A DNA stretch of 14,189 nucleotides, taken from Saccoglossus kowalevskii (lineage: Eukaryota; Hemichordata; Enteropneusta; Harrimaniidae). Location: the NCBI RefSeq assembly GCF_000003605.2, contig NW_003156736.1, positions 522,446 to 536,634 of the forward strand. Reading direction: 5' to 3'. Under the pieces are notes generated by a model. The model was given only the letters and a program-made list of their open reading frames with translations. It had not been told where the DNA came from and ran no database searches. Position numbers and translations under genes: made by a program. The stretch's first letter is position 1; each line of letters opens with the position of its first letter. Shown one piece after another: positions 1 to 10,824 of this stretch.

Positions 1-2463
1 TGCCGCTACTACGATTTAAGCCGACCCTGTATAACTAGTGTCATTTATAGGTATTATTTCCTGCTAGATTTCGGCAGAGACCTTTTGTCTTTTAAGTTAT
101 ATGATTTCGGCAACCAACCACATACTAAAATCGCCTATGATTGTTTCGTTACGGTACGGAAATCTTACAATCAAATCAATAATTCATAACGTTAATCATT
201 TTCTAAGCTAAACTAACTAGTGCATGGCAGCTCAAAAAACAAGGCACGTGAATAGTTACTGAAATCGATAGCGATAACTTACGTATTTGCACTGTTCAAT
301 GTAACTTAGCATACGTCTTCCGAAAAAATACAGCAGAAAAACAAGTCCACCATTGTTCGTGTGTTTGTTTGTTGTGTCGCTTCTTCTGCTCTAGGAAGTG
401 ATTTGTAACACGAGTACTGATTGGTTGCAGATTATACGAGACTTGAACGCGATTTGTATAGGTAGTTGGTCAGATCCTTGTGGGCTTTCGCGATTACCAA
501 AACTTAAAAAAATACCAGCAAATAATTTTTTAAAAAAATAATAGAATATATGAAAAAAATATAATTGATATTATTTTAACAAAGAAAAAAAAAGCCCAAA
601 CTAGGATCATATTATAATCAGATTGTTCGATAACATGCTTATCGTACAACGACCTGTCAATATTGTAATATTGCTTCTTCAGAGTGCCGCGAAAACCCAG
701 AAATAGAAGATTTGGTGTTAATCTGAGTACGTACGTACGAAACGATGATTGTGTGTTTCATGAACACAGTTTCGAACGAAGCTACAAGTTGGTGATGCGA
801 ATGACATCGTGAAAAGGTTCTCCACAAAAAATCATAACTTCCAGAAACATCTGTCATTTGAATAATCAATTTCGATTTTACATTTTTAGGCTGAACGAAA
901 TAAGAATCTGTACATCGGTCACAGATAGACGAAAGAAAGACGTCCAGTAAAGCTTGCCACCCTCGACAAATAATGGTTCATTCCCAGTTGAAATTTGGTA
1001 GCCATTGTTATTTTGTATCCGAACCATTAGTAAAATAGCATACACATGATACTTATAAGTAATCACAATCCTTAATAAAGTACTAGTATTCTGAAATAAC
1101 TAAATACTTAGGGCAGAGGTGCATCATCAGTAGTCAACAGAAAGCAAAAAATAATAATAAACGCGCGACGAAGAAACATGGGTGGTTGCCATATTCGTCA
1201 AATTTGCATGAACAATACACTACTGGTACAGAACAGTTTGTAACATTACATAAATTGGAAAAAAAAACCTGATTCAGAATGTCTGTAGCGGATATGCAGC
1301 TAGTAATGGTATAATTAGAAACCGCCGAACTATTTTACCAGCATGTGATGCTCGTAGGGAAGCGCATTACAGCACTTGTGCAGACGACAGGGAGAATGGC
1401 GCCAATAGTTAATGCATACACCCCTGTAGTGTGTGTTATAATGTACAAGTAGATACTCATCGCTGCTTTTTTAAAGAATACGGAGATAATGAAGGGGAAA
1501 TGTGTACGAGAAAACTGACGTAGCTGGCATGTTCCCTGCCATCTTTTACTGCTTTCTTGTAACACACATTACTAACACTAATAGTAATAATTAAGATAGT
1601 GAGACAAAATCAATATTATTTTATCAGATATTTCATAATGGCATGCCGTACAGTTGTAATTAAATTGTTAATATTGGGACTCCTTTTCAATGTCAAAATG
1701 TGGAAAAAAACACTGACGAAAAGGAATTGGTTGTCATGTTGGACAATGAACGACAGTAAAGTCACAGAATAATAGAAGTTATTGAAACCATTATTGTAAC
1801 TATTAGTTGTCAGTGGTGGAAATATCGCCAGTTAAAAAAGCACTGCACTGCAAGCCAACACACAAAATCCGTTCACACCCAAAATGCATGCCGGGTATCA
1901 ATATGAATCGAATCGGAGTCTGATAATTTATGAACTGCCCAAATATCCTATAATGCCCCAACGTGCATGAATCTGCCCATGGGATTACCAAACGGTGCTT
2001 ATTTGTTGCATGTATATGTTATTTTAAATGATGAACCGTACTGCAATTGCCGGGCAGTCGTAGAGGGAACACTCAATTCCCCGCCATTGTATAATTAATA
2101 AACACAGATTCATCGCAGCAGGAAATTGTTGTCGGCTGTAGTACTGTAAAATTGTTATATTAACATGGCTTCTCAGAAAAATTGTGTCCGTTGAATGAAA
2201 TAGAAACAAAATGTACGACCTTCTACGGAAAATTACAATGATTAAAGATAAATATAGGCATCTCATATTTACTTCAATACGTGAATGTAATTACTTTTAG
2301 AATTGTATTTGCAAAGGTTTTAGGTCGAGAAAGATCTCTACACACGATACCCAATCAGTTCTTATTTCAGTAATACATTGCGGATAAAATTACACTGACA
2401 TTGTTATTCCACCTTTTTACCTTGAGGGGTCAGTGCTGTTTATAGGTTATCTGTGTAAAGTAA
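1..2463. other. AT-rich non-coding stretch
   Basis: I see no gene. Open frames here are at most 80 codons, mostly on the minus strand, with no domain. Small items are A/T-rich tracts at about 505-595, a CCAATCAG on the minus strand (417-424) and another on the plus strand (2351-2358), and GTAC repeated three times at about 727-738. Confidence 0.6.
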
Positions 2464-2475
2464 AGGTCATGACCT
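2464..2475. promoter_or_regulatory. Palindromic nuclear-receptor element (TREpal type)
   Basis: AGGTCATGACCT is a perfect inverted repeat of two AGGTCA half-sites with no spacer. This is the classical palindromic response element bound by thyroid hormone receptor, RXR and related receptors. No gene or promoter is visible nearby, so an enhancer role is only inferred. Confidence 0.45.
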
Positions 2476-3179
2476 ATTCGATATCACCAGGGAATAAATA
2501 AGCTTTTGGCTTTACTTTGTTTTGCATATATTAAGGGCGACATCAAAAGTTTAATGCAGAATAACAAAGTTTATTCCTTCAGTTTGGAATGTGGCAGTTT
2601 TACCCACAATAAGGTATAATCCCGGAGAAAACGATGTTATTTCAAATCAGGTAATATATGGAGCATATAGCCAATTTGAAAATCTAAAAAAAAACCCACA
2701 AATTAGCATATAATACAGAAATAACTAATTTATTAATGACGTTTTGTAAAACTTGGAATATTGTTTGGTTTATAGAATATAGGGGATGTGCTAATAGTAT
2801 ATAGTTATGTTTGAACGTGAATGTGACAGCCATGTAGATACTAATTCAATTCTCCAATTTAAAACATTTATACATTTTCTAAAATCCACTTATAAAATTA
2901 CATCGGATAACATACGTTCTTATCCTGTCATAGTGTATATGGTACTTAAATCCGCTATTTCTGACGCCTTACTTTATTTTGGCTGATTTATTTTAGTGGC
3001 AAACGTCACATATGTGACCATATTACTATAATTGTACATTGGTAGTTTGTATGCAAATATTCGATGGAATATACGTGTACCACACACCCAAATATGATCA
3101 TGTAAATCATTGCCTGACCGGCACCTTTTTTCATTTAGGCGATTAGCATATTGCTTTTCGTCCTAAACATACCTATACG
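2476..3179. other. AT-rich non-coding stretch
   Basis: No gene seen. The only notable item is a 14-bp perfect palindrome, GTCACATATGTGAC, at 3005-3018, a length expected about once by chance in a window this size. Confidence 0.6.
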
Positions 3180-3355
3180 AAAATGGCCGCCGAGATCTCG
3201 TTGAGAGTGAGACTAGTTTTTGCCCCTAAGATAGTTTTGTCAACTCCATCTCGAGATTAGTCGACGCAATGACGGGGGTGAATGAAACAATGTTTGAGGG
3301 GCAAAAAAGTTTCCCGTTTCTCTCACGCTCTAGACGAGATTTCAGCAGCCATTTG
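3180..3355. mobile_element. Foldback (inverted-repeat) element
   Basis: The left arm (3180-3227) runs from AATGGCCGCCGAGATCTCGT to TTTTGCCCCT. The right arm (3297-3355), reverse-complemented, runs from AATGGCTGCTGAAATCTCGT to TTTTGCCCCT. The outer 20 bases differ by three transitions only. The middle of the arms contains several small insertions in the right arm, and the inner 10 bases match exactly. The arms flank about 69 bp of spacer that holds no gene. The form suits a MITE or foldback transposon. No clear target duplication is visible, so the superfamily is unknown. Confidence 0.6.
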
Positions 3356-3420
3356 TAAATTCTAAGCATTGCAGTCATTGTAAGGCGAAATCTTCGCTCG
3401 AAGTCCGCCAACATACAGTC

Positions 3421-3629
3421 AGATGCAGTTAGTCACATAGAGCCATTCCTCCTGGCAGGTTGGTGCCTTACCGGTTTCCATGATGCAGCGTGTGATGAGT
3501 ATCTGGGAAGTGACGGGCGACGACTCCCATCATGGATTCCCTCGCAAAGAGGCCATTCGTGTTGACGGAATCGTGGTAAGGAAGCAGCAACGAGCAGTCA
3601 CACGAACTGAGTTTGAAAGATCGCCATAA
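3421..3629 (+). other. GC- and CpG-rich island with exon-like open frames
   Basis: Bases 3421-3600 are about 53% GC by hand count, with roughly ten CpGs, against about 35% GC around them. One frame opens at ATG 3480, runs 49 codons (starting MMQRVMSIWEVTGDD) and stops at 3627-3629. A second frame, without a start codon, is open from 3359 to about 3560. A strong donor-like GTG|GTAAGG lies at about 3571-3579 in the first frame. I recognise no protein family. It may be an exon, a small CpG island, or part of the adjacent repeat element. The two open frames weaken the case for any single one. Confidence 0.3.
3477..3536. repeat. 9-bp perfect inverted repeat
   Basis: TCCATGATG at 3477-3485 and CATCATGGA at 3528-3536 pair perfectly across a 42-bp loop, within the GC-rich island. 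Confidence 0.6.
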
Positions 3630-5177
3630 AATACCCATCAACTCAACTTAATAGGCATTTGCTAATGCCATTGCCACTGACACTGATTGAATCTCTCGCT
3701 GTTCCACGAATATTCAACCCCATGTGCCTACTTACACATACCTCACAGGTGCTACGAATAAGCGAGGGAAAAATGTGTTAAATAATGAGAAGTATAAAAA
3801 CTGACTTTTGTCTGATGTAATTGATAAGATTTCACTGCTACCGAATAATAAAATTCACACCTGGGTATGGTTAAACGGTATTTACGGTTACACGTCTGCT
3901 TGTAGTGTTTCATTTCCCTGGCTGCATGAAGTTATATTTTGTTATATTTTATGTGATACGAAAGAAAAATGACAATTGAATTGGGAATTCTATATATGCC
4001 TATTGGATTACGTGACGTATTTTTAATCCTTCTATGAGGATCAATCTTGAAGCAATTATTGAAAGATTTGATAAGAAATAGTTTAAAACGTCGCTCTCAG
4101 TCCGGTTTTCCTGCTTGCACGCCGTTTGTTATCAGTTGTTGCATCCAATTATCGCGAGAATTTGCGTGGGCGGGACATGGTGTTTACCGGCCTTCGCCAA
4201 TTACTCGTCTTTTCCGTTCGAAATCTCCCTCTTTACCAGCTCAGATTCACGCCACATATCGGTTTTTAAACACGGTTTGACATCACAGGAACAATATCCT
4301 GGTTGATTATATCGCCATAATCACTGTGCTGTGCTTTAATTTGACCTTGTTCGCCGACTCACTCCCTTGCGTCGTTTTTGACCTTTTTACCCCATACTAA
4401 ACACTCAGCAGGTAGTTTTACACGGATCTTGGCAAACACGCTCGTTCAAGTTATCCTTGCTTTGTTTTTTTTATGATTGACATTCCTTGCCTCTGAATAT
4501 TATTCGTGATATCGCATAACTAATAACACTGCCACTGTGTTTGCCACATATTAGTTCTTCGTTCAAACTTGACTTTGTCATGTATGAAATATAACACCAG
4601 GGTATACATCTTTTATAACTGCACGTCTACATCGCGCCGCGTTACGATTGATCACTGAGGGACACCTGACCCAGAAATTCTTACTTTCATTCACCGTCAC
4701 GGGAATAGGACGCCGAAACTACAGATTGAATTGAAATCTCATTCTCAACTAAACACCATGGCCTTTGATCCCTTCTTTCCTCCAGGGGCATACATATCAC
4801 AGTAACAAGGACAAACACACCCATTAACCAACAAACTAACCTCCGCTGTCAGGTAAGGCCTCACATTTGATCGATCAATAAAATTAGCAGAAAGGCACTG
4901 CAATTTACACACAGAGGCGTTGATACAAAGTTGACGTGTAGGCGGCACAAGACTAAATCGATGGAAAACGATCAAGGACTGGCTTAGTTTGATGATTCTT
5001 TATATTCTACCTAAAACCATCCTAACATTGCAGTCATTAAGCTTTACGACGCATGTTCGGTTCTTGTTCTTATTTCATGCTTTCGTCAATGTAAAACGTG
5101 CCCACTCCACGTTAGTCGCAACAATACGTAGACGTGATTTTAATATCTAATGTGGAATAATTGAATAATTATTATTG
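3630..5177. other. Non-coding stretch with a faint dispersed repeat pair
   Basis: No gene recognised. The open frames at 4047-4306 and 4745-4975 have no recognisable domain. Similar blocks occur at 3799-3897 and 4566-4628. A single EGR-type GCGTGGGCG lies at 4164-4172 in a mildly GC-richer patch. Confidence 0.5.
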
Positions 5178-5260
5178 ATCCTGGTGGTCTAGAACCAAAG
5201 AATGCTATAACGCGTAAGCACTAATAACGAGACACGCTTCACGGGTCGATCGTTGCTAGG

Positions 5261-5329
5261 CTTGAGGTTATTACGTCAGGTCCGTGTTCATAACGGTCCT
5301 AAATTCTTCCTGGAATGTTAATAACCCTT
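5261..5329. repeat. Imperfect inverted repeat in the SINE body
   Basis: The arms GGTTATT (5267-5273) and AATAACC (5320-5326) pair perfectly. The flanking bases extend the pairing imperfectly to about 5263-5280 and 5309-5328. A second short stem, CCGT/ACGG, is nested at about 5282-5296. The body RNA could fold into a long hairpin. Confidence 0.5.
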
Positions 5330-5402
5330 GGTCAGTGTGTCAACGGATCAATGGAGAAGCCAAGACCACTAGATATGATTCCCCTACCAATGGATTAAAA
5401 TA

Positions 5403-5430
5403 CAATCAATCAATCAATCAATCAATCAAC
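5403..5430 (+). repeat. (CAAT)n microsatellite, SINE tail
   Basis: Six perfect CAAT units (5403-5426) are followed by one CAAC. The repeat ends the putative SINE and is most simply its 3' tail, used for priming by a partner LINE. Confidence 0.95.
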
Positions 5431-8400
5431 AGGGAGCTGTCGTTAGACTGATTGTCTTTGTCAACACCGGACGGTGACAAGTGTGACTTCTCATATTTAG
5501 AGTACTCAACGTACTATATAATAATGCCCGGTTATATTGTCTCTGATTTTCCTTTAGTTAGTGTATATTGTGTCTATACACTTGTTTATTTTGGCTCATT
5601 TAAATACAAAAATACAAACGTTGTCGCTATCCAATTGTTGAATTTGCTGTAAAAACAATGCAAAATGGTTTCAGTGGCAAAATGTACCATCACCAACTTG
5701 CATATCAAGCAAATCAAGATACAACTGTCACATGTTCAAATCTATCACCAGCAACATTTAACTGGGAGGTAAATGTGATATATTTTGTTTATTTTACTTC
5801 GAGAGAATGTGTATTAAAATATAGGTTTACCTTACACATGTCTGAAATAATTATGTGCACGGCAACTTTATGTGACAAATACAAAACACGTGTCGTCAAC
5901 TTCAGAACAATTTACCGTGATAGTTTTCAGCAACTAGGATGTATATTTCAACATTAAAAACTCTGTATTATTGTGTGAGGTAAGACAAATCAAACGGTTT
6001 TTGGCTTGATATTTGTTATCATACAAAATTGTAAAAGTTTTTAAATTTTCCAAAAATTGTACAATATATGTTTTTTTCCCATGATTGTGCTAAATATATA
6101 AAAACTGCAGACATTGAATTATCCATCTGTGTATTATTTGCGAGTTGTTCGAAACAAACACTAGTATTTACACTGAAAACATTTCTCAAAGTTATAAGAG
6201 TAGTGATTTTTTTTGAGATTTTGTGTGTGTTTGTCCATCAAATAGCGTTCAAACCTGTTCCATCGCGTCTCTTGATATATGCAATTAAGGTATTTGGACC
6301 CCTCGAGTTTTGTGGTGACGGCTTATTGCTGCTGGATCACGTCTCCCAGGACGCCCTACACTTGATAATTTTTTTTATTGAAGTGGAAATTATGTACCGT
6401 TAATCTTCAGATAACAGTCGTATAGGGGAAATTTAGGAAAGTCCAAGAACAAAAAACAAACGACTGACATCAATTGACTAAACAATTAACTGACAAGTAC
6501 ATCAGACAAGATAGTCAAATCATTAAGAGAAAGATATATGTACCTCGTGGTACACATGAAGTGATGTCGGATGTTTCGAAAAGAGTGAGCACATCATGCC
6601 CCACGTGTTACACCTCCTATACATCTTCATGAGTCAAAATCAAATGGTTTCCGTTTGGAACTGGAGTTTACATCAGTTAAGTGACATCGATGCCATCTGA
6701 CAACACAAGTAACAGTGTTATTGTACTTAAACACGAGCTCATTGTATCTGCGAGTAGTCTTCCTCTACAAAACCCTTGGCCCAATAGTTTAGAGAAAAGA
6801 AAACAATTTCTTTTTGAAAAAGTCGGCATATGTACGATAGGTTCAGGCATTACTAATGAATTGGTAGAAGTGAATGGGATATTGCTATGAAAGGTGCGGA
6901 AAATTGACGATAGTAAAATTGTCTTTTCATAAAGTCTGATAGAAAGTTGTTCCCTTGGAGTTAAAATCCAGGTACAAATGAAGCAGAAGAAACAGATTAT
7001 GTTATATCCTTCATCTCAAGTTCCGCTGGCTATATCATTGTATTATAATCACTACATTTAGGATTGCTGATGGAAAGTACATCACGAATAAATCTGAATG
7101 TGAAAAAAAAGGAGTTGGCTTCTTTGTACCACTTGTTTTTAATTTACTGAATTGGACAACAGGCTACTCTGCCTAACGGTTGTAAAGACATTAGTAATCT
7201 CCCTAATCGTGGATGTAGTGAAATTAATGCGATGGAAGAAACCAAAGTCACAATCATTATATATGATACCTTGCCCAGCGGCCCCATCTTAAAAGCTTGC
7301 CCACCTTTACCAATTCAAACCCCTGCTAGTCTATGTGAAAGAGCCCCGGGTTTTCATCACTTAACTATTTTCACTTTCATTCAGTGACTTTAATATTTAG
7401 ATTACCTGATTATTGGAGACATTTCAACATATAGACTTTTCAAGTCAGTTCATTCAGAGGCTTGACCAATACACATTGTCATTTTATGCATATGTCTTTT
7501 GCAAATATATAAAGTGATGCTATCAAGTCAACATTAGACTACTGAAAGGAAGAACGATGAGAAGTTCCTCTATGCAAGTTCATTCACAAACGGGCGTTAC
7601 AGAACTTTAATGTGCACAATTTTATTTATACGATCAAGTTTTTGTGACTGCTCTATTCAACTATGCCTCTGCTAGTCGTGTTACTACTGGTGATCGGAAT
7701 GAAATTCCACGTGATAATCGTATATCCTATATATATATATGGACACAAGAACCTCAATAAATCAACTAGAGTCACTAATATATAATAGCTGTTTACGATT
7801 TTATTTACTTTTGTGAGAGAAGACTGACGAGAAACGTTTCTACACTAAAATGATGACATTGTCGTATTCTAGAATTTCTGAATGACAACAAATTTGTCGA
7901 GTTTTGAGGATATATTTTTCAAGTATTTGCATTCCAATGACAATGACTGATTTACTTCATTTGTATGAAGCTGAATTTCAAAATAAATTACTTCCCTGAT
8001 GTCACATCATTCAAGTATATTGGTGATGTACTTTTCAATTACAATCCTAAATGTGGTGATTATATTCAATGATATATCCATCCGAGACTACAAAACATGT
8101 ATCATACTTCGTTCTGTGTCTTGAATTTGACTCTATGGGCCTGCTTTCCACCAGTCTATATTACAATGGAGCTTATATTAGTTTTAGAATTGTCCACATC
8201 TTCATCATCACACCTTCATCCACCACATCAATGTCCAACTCTCTCCTCTCTATTTGGTATACATTTCTCATCTGATTCGCTGTACCCAAGAGACATTTAA
8301 AGAGACATTGTTTTTTTCGTCCAAAAAGACATAAACCAAACGTTTTGTAGAGAACGGCTGGCCTCAAAGGTGTGCTGGCAGATATGTGGTTAAATATGAA

Positions 8401-8590
8401 GTTCTCAGATGGTATTAGTGTCACTTATCTGGGAGACACATTAGGGTTCTTGATTGTGATTCAGAATGATATGTAGTGGATGCTTTTGTCATATTACCCC
8501 AAAGCCTGCAAATATGAGTGTGCACGGAATCATGGGAAGAAACTGTGTGCATTGTCATAAACTGTCATAAAGGTGATTGACAGGTCATAC
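5431..8590. other. AT-rich stretch without identified genes
   Basis: Open frames of 66-111 codons (5452-5652, 5658-5957, 6068-6403, 6681-6890, 8069-8300) show no known domain. They are rich in the Phe, Ile and Tyr expected from AT-rich random frames. Minor items are a TGTACC-TCGT-GGTACA hairpin at 6539-6554, a doubled AGAGACATT near 8289-8309, and a doubled TGTCATAAA near 8553-8571. Confidence 0.55.
7728..7740. repeat. (TA)n run
   Basis: Thirteen bases of perfect TA alternation. A second run of the same length lies at 9574-9586. Confidence 0.9.
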
Positions 8591-8728
8591 TTGTTTACCA
8601 CTCCGGAAGGACAATATTAATCTACCAGGTGTGCTTGTGATTTCCATAACAAAACATGTTTACAACTTTGGAAGTACAATTGGAATCTACCAGGTGTGCT
8701 TGTGATTTACATAACAAAAGATGTTTAC
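8591..8728. repeat. 65-bp tandem duplication (2.1 copies)
   Basis: Copy 1 is 8591-8655, copy 2 is 8656-8720, and a third begins with ATGTTTAC at 8721. The core TCTACCAGGTGTGCTTGTGA is identical at 8621 and 8686, giving a period of exactly 65. Copy 1 has a CCGGAAG (ETS-type) sequence at 8603 that is changed in copy 2. Confidence 0.85.
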
Positions 8729-8775
8729 GATCTACTGACTTGCCTACGTGCGACTGCTGCTAGCAAGACCACATT

Positions 8776-8792
8776 CTGATTGGCTCACGTGG
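8776..8792 (-). promoter_or_regulatory. CCAAT box next to a CACGTG E-box
   Basis: An inverted CCAATCAG (8776-8783) is followed within 3 bp by CACGTG (8786-8791). NF-Y and USF/bHLH-type sites are often paired like this in animal promoters. No start codon or TATA box close by confirms a transcript. Confidence 0.35.
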
Positions 8793-9645
8793 AAACCCAG
8801 GTGATGTTCCTGAATCTGGGTCATTTATGCCTATCAATAAGCTAGACTGAGGAGAGTTGTGGTCCATTATTTCAACTGTGTACCCTGTGTGTAGCTGCTG
8901 CGATATTGTGAGACAAGTGATCAGGCTTCAACCATCATTCTGTGAGACGTGTATGAGCTGCTCTGCGATCTCCTGCTATCAGCGGTGCCCTTCAGAATTA
9001 CAGCGTTCCTCTGCAAGCAAGACTCCTGTATTTCTTCGTTGTTGTGTTGCAGAAGCTATTGACTGTCACCCATCTCTACATCCTGGAGCTGGGAGTTATC
9101 ACCAATGCACACTTCCCTAGACAATCCCCTATTTTAGTGCATTTATTCATTATATTTTTCTGTGCTTTGTTTCTTGTAATTATTTGGAGAGGTATTAAAG
9201 CAAGGAGCTTAACTTCATATTTTGTTGTATGTGTATTTCATTTCCAGCACTATTGTCTTGTCCACCCCATTCTACCAGTGACAGAACCACCTGTCCAGTG
9301 TGAGTTACACTTGACAGTGGAGCAGATTGTGCTCAGTTTTTTCGAAACACCTGGCACAACTCCTTGTATATATAGGGTCCGTCTATCATTATTTCTCAAA
9401 TTTTAATTTACTTTCGTTTAACGATCTACAGTTGGGTGCGTTATTTCCAATAACTTGTGCATTTTACGTGGTAACTGCTTTGTATACTTTGTCATCTGCA
9501 GTAAGCTGGGCGCATTTGCCGTGGTCGTAAGTTCTAAACGTGCTTGTTGTGTGTGTTCTATGTTCATATAATTTATATATATATATGTTCTTTTCATATA
9601 AGTTACAAAATAAATGATGACTGTATGTGTTGACGTATTACGGAG
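8793..9645 (+). other. Unassigned stretch, weakly exon- and promoter-like
   Basis: I recognise no gene here. There is an acceptor-like pyrimidine- and T-rich tract ending in TTGCAG at 9052. It is followed by about 65 bases of even codon use, open for 118 codons in one frame (peptide start KLLTVTHLYILELGV). An overlapping frame at 8857-9120 is cysteine-rich. A TATATATAGG box lies at 9367-9376. None of these is joined by a consistent gene model. Confidence 0.25.
9574..9586. repeat. (TA)n run
   Basis: Thirteen bases of perfect TA alternation just left of the minisatellite. Confidence 0.9.
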
Positions 9646-10133
9646 ATGATAAAACCGAATGTTCCAGAGCAGACGATGATTGAGAGTTCCGGTGCAGACA
9701 ATAATAGTGTTACAGATCATCCGATAACTGAATGTTTTAGATGAAACTGTAAGTATTCTTGTGCAGATGATAACTTAATCTACCAAAGGAGATATTAACT
9801 GAGTGTTTCAGATCAGGCATTACCCAGTGATCCAGGGCAAAACTGATTTTTAAATAATAGATGAACAATGTTTCAGATTATACAATATTTGAGTCCCAGG
9901 GCAAAGGATAACTGAATGTTCCCCAGGATGAAAACGGAGCGTTCCTGTGCAAAGAATAGCTGTAGGTTCAATAGCAGGTGATAATTGGAACTCCCTAGCA
10001 AAGTATAACTGAATGTTCCTGCGCAGGTGATATTTGAGAGTTCTTGTGCAGACGATAACTGAGAGTTCTCGCGCAGACGAAAACTGAGAGTTCCTGTGCA
10101 GAGGAGATGGTAACTAAGTAATTCTATGAAGAG
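9646..10133. repeat. Degenerate minisatellite, 25-bp unit
   Basis: The unit is close to GATAACTGAGAGTTCCTGTG plus CAGAC. Three adjacent units at 10029-10053, 10054-10078 and 10079-10103 are exactly 25 bp and nearly identical, and another is at 9675-9699. Between them the units vary in length (about 23-30 bp) and sequence, so the array decays towards the centre (about 9770-9900). A long minus-strand open frame (9873-10295) crosses the array. Because 25 is not a multiple of 3, the repeats are read in changing frames, so I regard that frame as non-coding. Confidence 0.8.
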
Positions 10134-10824
10134 GAGATTCTGGATATGCCAGATCATACATACAAGATCATTTGCATCTAAAATCTTAGGTGTATTCTGG
10201 ATTTGAAGAGAATAATGTCGACGAAGTCCGAAATGGCAGCCAATCCCTTGTATAGTCAGTTTCTCTGAATCAATTGTGCTCAATCTAGCGATCATGCCAC
10301 GTTTCAGAGGTCGACTTCCATCCTTAGCCTAAGTTATCATGTGGTACTTCGAAAGAAACGCCACCAACACAGTTTTGAAGTCAAAATATATGTTCGTGTT
10401 TTGAAGTTTACCAGCCAGCTTCAAATGCGAATGACTGTTTACGACAGTATACACCCTCTTCCAAAAAATTCCGACCTTGAAAGCATATCCATGTCCCCAT
10501 TGTGATCAAGCGATGGTCAGTCACTCTGGAATCTGTTTCTCATTACCTTGGGCAAATATCCCATCGCCTTAAGCTCGATAAGAGATTAGTGTCGTACTTC
10601 TTTAGAGTATTAGAAAAGTGTGTTATTGAAATATCATCTTTCAGTTCTCGTTATCATTCAGTAGTAGAACTTTTCTTGTTAACAGTTGCGTTTTCTCGCT
10701 TTTTGATCATTATTGGATACGGCATTGTTACCACCATATTGTATACGACAACATGACGGCTGACAAGCTCTAAAATAGAAATCCTAGTGAAATGGAGAAT
10801 ATATTACTAATAACTGTCGCCGTG
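10134..10824. other. Stretch with nothing identified
   Basis: Apart from an 84-codon open frame (10502-10756) with no recognisable domain, I see no gene, repeat or RNA. Confidence 0.5.

Larger units (their letters stand above)
5178..5430 (+). mobile_element. tRNA-Glu-derived SINE with (CAAT)n tail
   Basis: The left end reads CCTGGTGGTCTAG (5180-5192), which matches the acceptor and D-arm start of animal tRNA-Glu and includes an A-box core TGGTCTAG at 5185. A B-box-like GGGTCGATCG lies at 5243-5252. The A-to-B distance is about 58 bp, longer than in a tRNA, so the head is degenerate or carries an insertion. A tRNA-unrelated body follows (about 5262-5402), and the element ends in seven 4-bp units. 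Head, body and tetranucleotide tail over about 253 bp is the standard SINE plan. I see no clear target-site duplication. The family is not identified. Confidence 0.5.

Noticed and set aside
3005-3018. 14-bp palindrome GTCACATATGTGAC as an operator
   Set aside because: About one perfect 14-bp palindrome is expected by chance in a window this size, and nothing around it supports a role.
6068-6403. 111-codon plus-strand open frame
   Set aside because: Composition is rich in Phe, Ile, Leu and Val, as expected from AT-rich DNA. There is no signal peptide logic, promoter or domain.
8297-8306. TTAAAGAGAC as a second T2-type MITE end
   Set aside because: I found no matching inverted end with TTAA nearby, and the sequence is part of a short local doubling of AGAGACATT.
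9044-9406. 120-codon plus-strand open frame as a whole gene
   Set aside because: It starts with GTG, turns AT-rich and hydrophobic after about 25 codons, and matches no family I know. Only its first part is kept as a weak exon candidate.
9646-10133. CRISPR array
   Set aside because: The units are contiguous and diverged, without unique spacers, and the DNA is animal-like.
9873-10295. 140-codon minus-strand open frame
   Set aside because: It crosses the 25-bp minisatellite, and its internal similarity comes from that repeat read in shifting frames. It has no domain.
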